Below are positions 6,897-9,869 of a DNA stretch of 9,869 nt, piece after piece. Below the pieces are notes generated by a model, which was given only the letters and a program-made list of their open reading frames with translations, was not told the origin of the DNA and made no database searches. The DNA comes from Chitinophagaceae bacterium (GTDB lineage: Bacteria > Bacteroidota > Bacteroidia > Chitinophagales > Chitinophagaceae): contig CANIMM010000096.1 in the NCBI GenBank assembly GCA_947468255.1, positions 1-9,869 on the forward strand. Reading direction: 5' to 3'. The translations under genes and the position numbers were made by a program. Position 1 is the first letter of the stretch, and every line of letters begins with the position of its first letter.

Positions 6897-7499
6897 ATGT
6901 CTTTGCTAGATACCGCATCCATATTTAAATATCATAATAATTTATCCCGTAAGTTTGAGCAGGGAGATGTTAGAAACCTAGGCTGGTCAAATTCAACTAC
7001 GCAGCAACTTCGGTTTACCATGCTCAGTCAATTGGCAGACTTTGATAACTGCTCTGTTTTGGATGCTGGATGCGGATATGCGGACCTTTGTGTATTTTTA
7101 AAAAACAAATTCCCCAGCTGTAGGTACTATGGTATCGATCAGATTCCTGAATTTATTTTAAAGGCATTACAAGATTACGGAAATATGAAAGATGTAGTGC
7201 TTTTTCAGGGTGATTTCGAGATGGCATCTTTACCAATTTTAGACTATACCCTAGCCTCTGGGTTATTGAGTTACAAAAACAGTAACCCCTTATATGTTTT
7301 TGAAATGATTCAAAAGCTTTTTGTCGGATGCAGGCTGGGACTGGCTTTTAATCTACTCTCGAAAGAACCGGAAAACAATTCTCTTTTAAATGCTTACGAT
7401 AAAAACATGATTTTTTCTTTTTGTAAAACCTTAACCCCTAATTGCAGTTTACACGATGACTATTTGGAAAATGATTATACTATTTTCATGTATCATTGA
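6897..7499 (+). CDS. Class I SAM-dependent methyltransferase, substrate unknown
   Basis: This 200-residue soluble protein has the Rossmann-type methyltransferase core. Motif I is VLDAGCGYADL (54-64), in which the third Gly of the usual GxGxG is Ala. Motif II is YYGIDQIPEFI (77-87), where Asp81 should bind the SAM ribose. An acidic GDF follows (105-107), and the motif IV region is LDYTLASGLLSY (115-126). A short N-terminal part (1-50) includes RNLGWSNSTTQQLRF, which probably closes over the SAM site. It is small for the class, with no added substrate domain, so it cannot be assigned to a protein, RNA or small-molecule target. It starts 24 bases after the membrane protein stop, with stops in its own frame at 6870 and 6876, and a strong terminator follows, so the two genes form a bicistronic unit. 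The pairing suggests a shared process but does not prove one. Confidence 0.9.
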   Translation: MSLLDTASIFKYHNNLSRKFEQGDVRNLGWSNSTTQQLRFTMLSQLADFDNCSVLDAGCGYADLCVFLKNKFPSCRYYGIDQIPEFILKALQDYGNMKDVVLFQGDFEMASLPILDYTLASGLLSYKNSNPLYVFEMIQKLFVGCRLGLAFNLLSKEPENNSLLNAYDKNMIFSFCKTLTPNCSLHDDYLENDYTIFMYH

Positions 7500-7503
7500 T
7501 AAT

Positions 7504-7544
7504 AAAGCCAAATAAAATTATTAATAAGATTTTATTTGGTTTTT
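7504..7544 (+). terminator. Rho-independent-type terminator after the methyltransferase
   Basis: A perfect 11-base stem, CCAAATAAAAT (7508-7518) with ATTTTATTTGG (7529-7539), encloses a ten-base loop. The stem can extend outward through G-U and A-U pairs to 7504/7543, and a run of five T closes it at 7540-7544. It lies five bases after the methyltransferase stop codon. It should end the GH18-like/methyltransferase transcript and insulate the effector gene. Confidence 0.8.
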
Positions 7545-7587
7545 AAATTGTTTAAAATTTTTCACTAATTCATGTTGTTTCCAAAAC

Positions 7588-7617
7588 AATAAAAAAAAAT
7601 AAACATTTTTTTTTATT
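7588..7617. repeat. Perfect 13-base A/T-only inverted repeat
   Basis: The arms AATAAAAAAAAAT (7588-7600) and ATTTTTTTTTATT (7605-7617) are exact reverse complements separated by AAAC. It lies between the terminator at 7504-7544 and the effector promoter. It could be a second, weaker terminator or an A-tract structural element. In such AT-rich sequence chance cannot be excluded. Confidence 0.45.
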
Positions 7618-7640
7618 TATAAATAATTAAATTCAAAAAA

Positions 7641-7673
7641 TCTGCTGCTATTTTTTTTTTATAAGTAAGTTTG
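7641..7673 (+). promoter_or_regulatory. Bacteroidota-type promoter of the DUF4157 gene with T10 spacer
   Basis: TAAGTTTG (7666-7673) matches the -7 consensus TAnnTTTG exactly. A TCTG at 7641-7644, one mismatch from the -33 TTTG, lies 21 bases upstream of it. The predicted start site falls near 7680 and gives a leader of about 30 bases before the ATG at 7712. The spacer contains an uninterrupted run of ten T (7651-7660). The -33 assignment is tentative. Confidence 0.5.
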
Positions 7674-7711
7674 TAAAACATTAACATTCTTTCTTCCTTT
7701 TTTATTTAATT

Positions 7712-9869
7712 ATGTTAGAAAAACTAAATAAAAATCCTAAAAAAAATACTACTGGAAAGCAGAATTCTTTTTCTGCTACTACCCTTAGTTCTCCGGTTGC
7801 CCAATTTATAAATAAAGATAGTTCAGAAGTTAATGATCCACTAAATAGTGCTTCTAAATCTTTAAAAAGCGTACAACTTTTTGGTAAGAATGACAATCAG
7901 CGAAACAATCATTCCAATTCAAGACAATTAAATTCTTCTCCTTCCTTTCCTGCTATTCAGCGAAAATCTGGAAATAATAATTCACCAAAGGCTACTGTAC
8001 AAGCTAATAAAACGGGCTTGCCTGATAATGTAAAATCTGGAGTAGAGCAATTGTCAGGTGTAAGTTTGAGTGATGTGAAGGTGCATTATAATTCGGCTAA
8101 GCCGGCTCAATTGCAAGCACATGCCTATGCACAGGGCACTGATATTCATGTAGCTTCTGGTCAGGAAAAACATGTGCCTCATGAAGCATGGCACGTAGTA
8201 CAACAAAAACAGGGAAGGGTTCAAGCTACCAAACAAATGAAGGGAAAAGTACCAGTAAATGATGATGCTGGATTAGAAAATGAAGCAGATGTGATGGGTG
8301 CAAAATCGGTACAAATGGCTGCTAAAGATAATGAAGAAGTAATTCAACAAAAGTCAGGTTCTAGTAATGGGGTAGCCCAGTTGGGTATGATGGATAGTGT
8401 AAGGAGTTTTTTTGGGTTTGGGGAAAAGAAAGATAAAAAGGAAGAGGAATTCGGAGTTAATCCTTCGGAAGTCGAAGCTATTCCAGAAGGACAAGAAAAT
8501 AAACATAGCCTTATAACTTTATCCAAAAATCCAGAAAGATTTAATAAAGAAGAGAAGGACAAGATTCATAACTCTAAAACAAATGCAAAAAAAGATTTAG
8601 AAGTAATCCCAAAAGGTTCAGTAGATGGTGTTAAAAATGTAGGAAAAAAAAGAGATAAAGATGGTAAAGAAAAAGGTACTTTAGAAAAGTTACTAGCTAA
8701 AAATATTGAAAGAAATAAATTGATTGGGGTAAAAGGTGGTCAAGGTAGAGCAGCTGAGTTATCAGGTGCTAATAAAGTTCAAGACCATCTAGGTTTAAAA
8801 GATTCTGGTATTGAAGAAGAAATACAAAATATTGGAAATGTTAAAAAATCAGCAAAATTACTTGATAAGAAAGTTTCAGAAGAGGGAATAAGAAAAGATA
8901 CTTTCAAAGAATCTCTTGAAGTATTAGATTCCAGATTGAATAAATTTCTAATGTTTGATAATTCTGCAAAAAAAAGTGTATTATTAAAATCTGGTGAAGG
9001 ATCATTATCTGATGAAGAAAAATGGAATATAATCCAAATTAATTCTGAATTCATGTCATTTATTAAAGAAGGTTCATCCATTAATAAAATAATACCAGAT
9101 AATGCAGTTCAAACTATTATTCAAGTGGGAAAAATGGATGCAGCATATGATAATAATACATTAGGTGGATCTGTAGCTGATAGTACAAATTATGATGATG
9201 GCTTGAGAGGAAATGAAGCAATTTCAAATTTTGGACTTGATTATTCAGGATACGAAGAAATTTCTGAGAATCAAGATGGTACCAAAACCACTTCAAAATT
9301 AGAAGGATCTAAAAAAGTAGACGAATATGGAAAGTGGGGGGCTTTGCCATCCTATGTTAAGGAAGTTGGAAGAGATAAAGAAGGTCACAGAAAAATTAAA
9401 GCTGTTCAAAATGTTTTTTATGTAAATGTAAAGTTAAACAAAGAAGAAGCTGAAAATGTAAGAGTACCTATTCACCAAAACATAATTGATTATGCTAATG
9501 AAATGCACGATAAGATGATTAATAATCCTAATAAGAACTTTGCAAAATTGATGATATTGGAAAAATTCACGAAAAGAGCAGCTAGTATTTCCGATATGAC
9601 ATTATCAACTCTTTCAGATGGTAAAAGTAAAAATTCAGAAGATCCATTGACAAATTTAGGTATGACTAGAGCAGGTTCAAGATTAATTACAAAATTTGGA
9701 ACAATTAATCAGGAATATCATATGAATGGTACCCGTATTCAAGTGAAAGCAGACTCGGGTTTATGGTTAAAGGATTCTACTGGAAAAGATATACAGGTTG
9801 CAACATGTGAAGATGTACAAGGTAAAATATTATTTAAAGTTATTGATGACCAAAGTGATAAATTAAATG
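7712..9869 (+). CDS. DUF4157 (eCIS core domain) putative effector, partial at 3' end
   Basis: The frame stays open from the ATG at 7712 to the right edge, giving 719 residues with no stop. Residues 1-100 are Asn/Ser/Gln-rich and probably disordered. DUF4157 spans about 102-200: TGLPDNVKSGVEQLSG, then VKVHYNSAKPAQLQAHAYAQ, then GTDIHVASGQEKHVPHEAWH, ending with LENEADVMG. HEAWH (157-161) is an intact HExxH zinc-protease-like motif, and Glu189/Glu191 are candidates for the third ligand. DUF4157 proteins are strongly associated with eCIS loci and often lead toxin domains, so this is probably cargo loaded into the particle. Residues about 228-719 are charged, partly helical, and match no toxin family I know; GGSVADSTNYDDGLRGNEAI (485-504) is a distinctive stretch. 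No signal peptide or membrane segment is visible. The domain region 8041-8220 is about 45% GC by hand count, and 9001-9180 in the payload about 28%. The next in-frame Met lies inside DUF4157, so the start is secure. Confidence 0.92.
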   Translation, partial: MLEKLNKNPKKNTTGKQNSFSATTLSSPVAQFINKDSSEVNDPLNSASKSLKSVQLFGKNDNQRNNHSNSRQLNSSPSFPAIQRKSGNNNSPKATVQANKTGLPDNVKSGVEQLSGVSLSDVKVHYNSAKPAQLQAHAYAQGTDIHVASGQEKHVPHEAWHVVQQKQGRVQATKQMKGKVPVNDDAGLENEADVMGAKSVQMAAKDNEEVIQQKSGSSNGVAQLGMMDSVRSFFGFGEKKDKKEEEFGVNPSEVEAIPEGQENKHSLITLSKNPERFNKEEKDKIHNSKTNAKKDLEVIPKGSVDGVKNVGKKRDKDGKEKGTLEKLLAKNIERNKLIGVKGGQGRAAELSGANKVQDHLGLKDSGIEEEIQNIGNVKKSAKLLDKKVSEEGIRKDTFKESLEVLDSRLNKFLMFDNSAKKSVLLKSGEGSLSDEEKWNIIQINSEFMSFIKEGSSINKIIPDNAVQTIIQVGKMDAAYDNNTLGGSVADSTNYDDGLRGNEAISNFGLDYSGYEEISENQDGTKTTSKLEGSKKVDEYGKWGALPSYVKEVGRDKEGHRKIKAVQNVFYVNVKLNKEEAENVRVPIHQNIIDYANEMHDKMINNPNKNFAKLMILEKFTKRAASISDMTLSTLSDGKSKNSEDPLTNLGMTRAGSRLITKFGTINQEYHMNGTRIQVKADSGLWLKDSTGKDIQVATCEDVQGKILFKVIDDQSDKLN

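Noticed and set aside
7702..9081. Several minus-strand reading frames (7702-7896, 8054-8236, 8344-8562, 8779-9081)
   Set aside because: All are antisense to the long DUF4157 frame, which stays open to the window edge and has a clear domain match.
1..9869. CRISPR array, tRNA, rRNA or insertion sequence
   Set aside because: No regularly spaced repeats, tRNA-like cloverleaf, rRNA segment, transposase or terminal inverted repeats were seen.

Overview
The window looks like part of an extracellular contractile injection system (eCIS, a phage-tail-like, Afp/PVC-type particle) locus from a member of the Bacteroidota. The lineage call rests on three observations: low GC content, no clear Shine-Dalgarno sequences ahead of the starts, and two perfect matches to the Bacteroidota -7 promoter element TAnnTTTG in front of plus-strand genes. 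It agrees with the protein types, namely a DUF4255 (Pvc16-like) cap, a phage-type sheath and tube, and a DUF4157 'eCIS core' protein with a Bacteroidota-like sequence. The species cannot be named.

Layout. From the left edge to 4072 everything reads on the minus strand. In transcription order it holds a DUF4255/Pvc16-like tail cap protein with an unusually long disordered tail (4072-2912), an unrecognised 279-residue protein (2856-2017), a contractile sheath protein (1799-300) and a gp19-like tail tube protein that runs off the left edge (244-1). A 313-base AT-rich divergent region (4073-4385) separates this block from plus-strand genes. The first plus-strand unit is an 828-residue exported membrane protein with a degenerate GH18-like barrel and three membrane segments (4386-6872). 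It is followed 24 bases later by a small class I SAM-dependent methyltransferase (6897-7499) and a strong hairpin terminator. A new transcription unit starts before 7712 and encodes a DUF4157-bearing protein, read to the right edge without a stop (at least 719 residues). It is a probable eCIS cargo or effector.

How the parts fit. The tube and sheath form the contractile tail, and the Pvc16-like protein is expected to close the top of it. The DUF4157 protein has the N-terminal architecture of eCIS-associated toxins and carries a long C-terminal region that I cannot assign. The membrane GH18-like protein and the methyltransferase form a small operon between the structural genes and the cargo gene. 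Their role is not established. Envelope anchoring or peptidoglycan contact of the particle, release, or an unrelated job are all possible. The most interesting points are the catalytically degenerate GH18-like membrane protein, the unassigned effector payload with its base-composition break, the T10 tract inside the predicted effector promoter, and the roughly 210-residue disordered extension on the cap protein.
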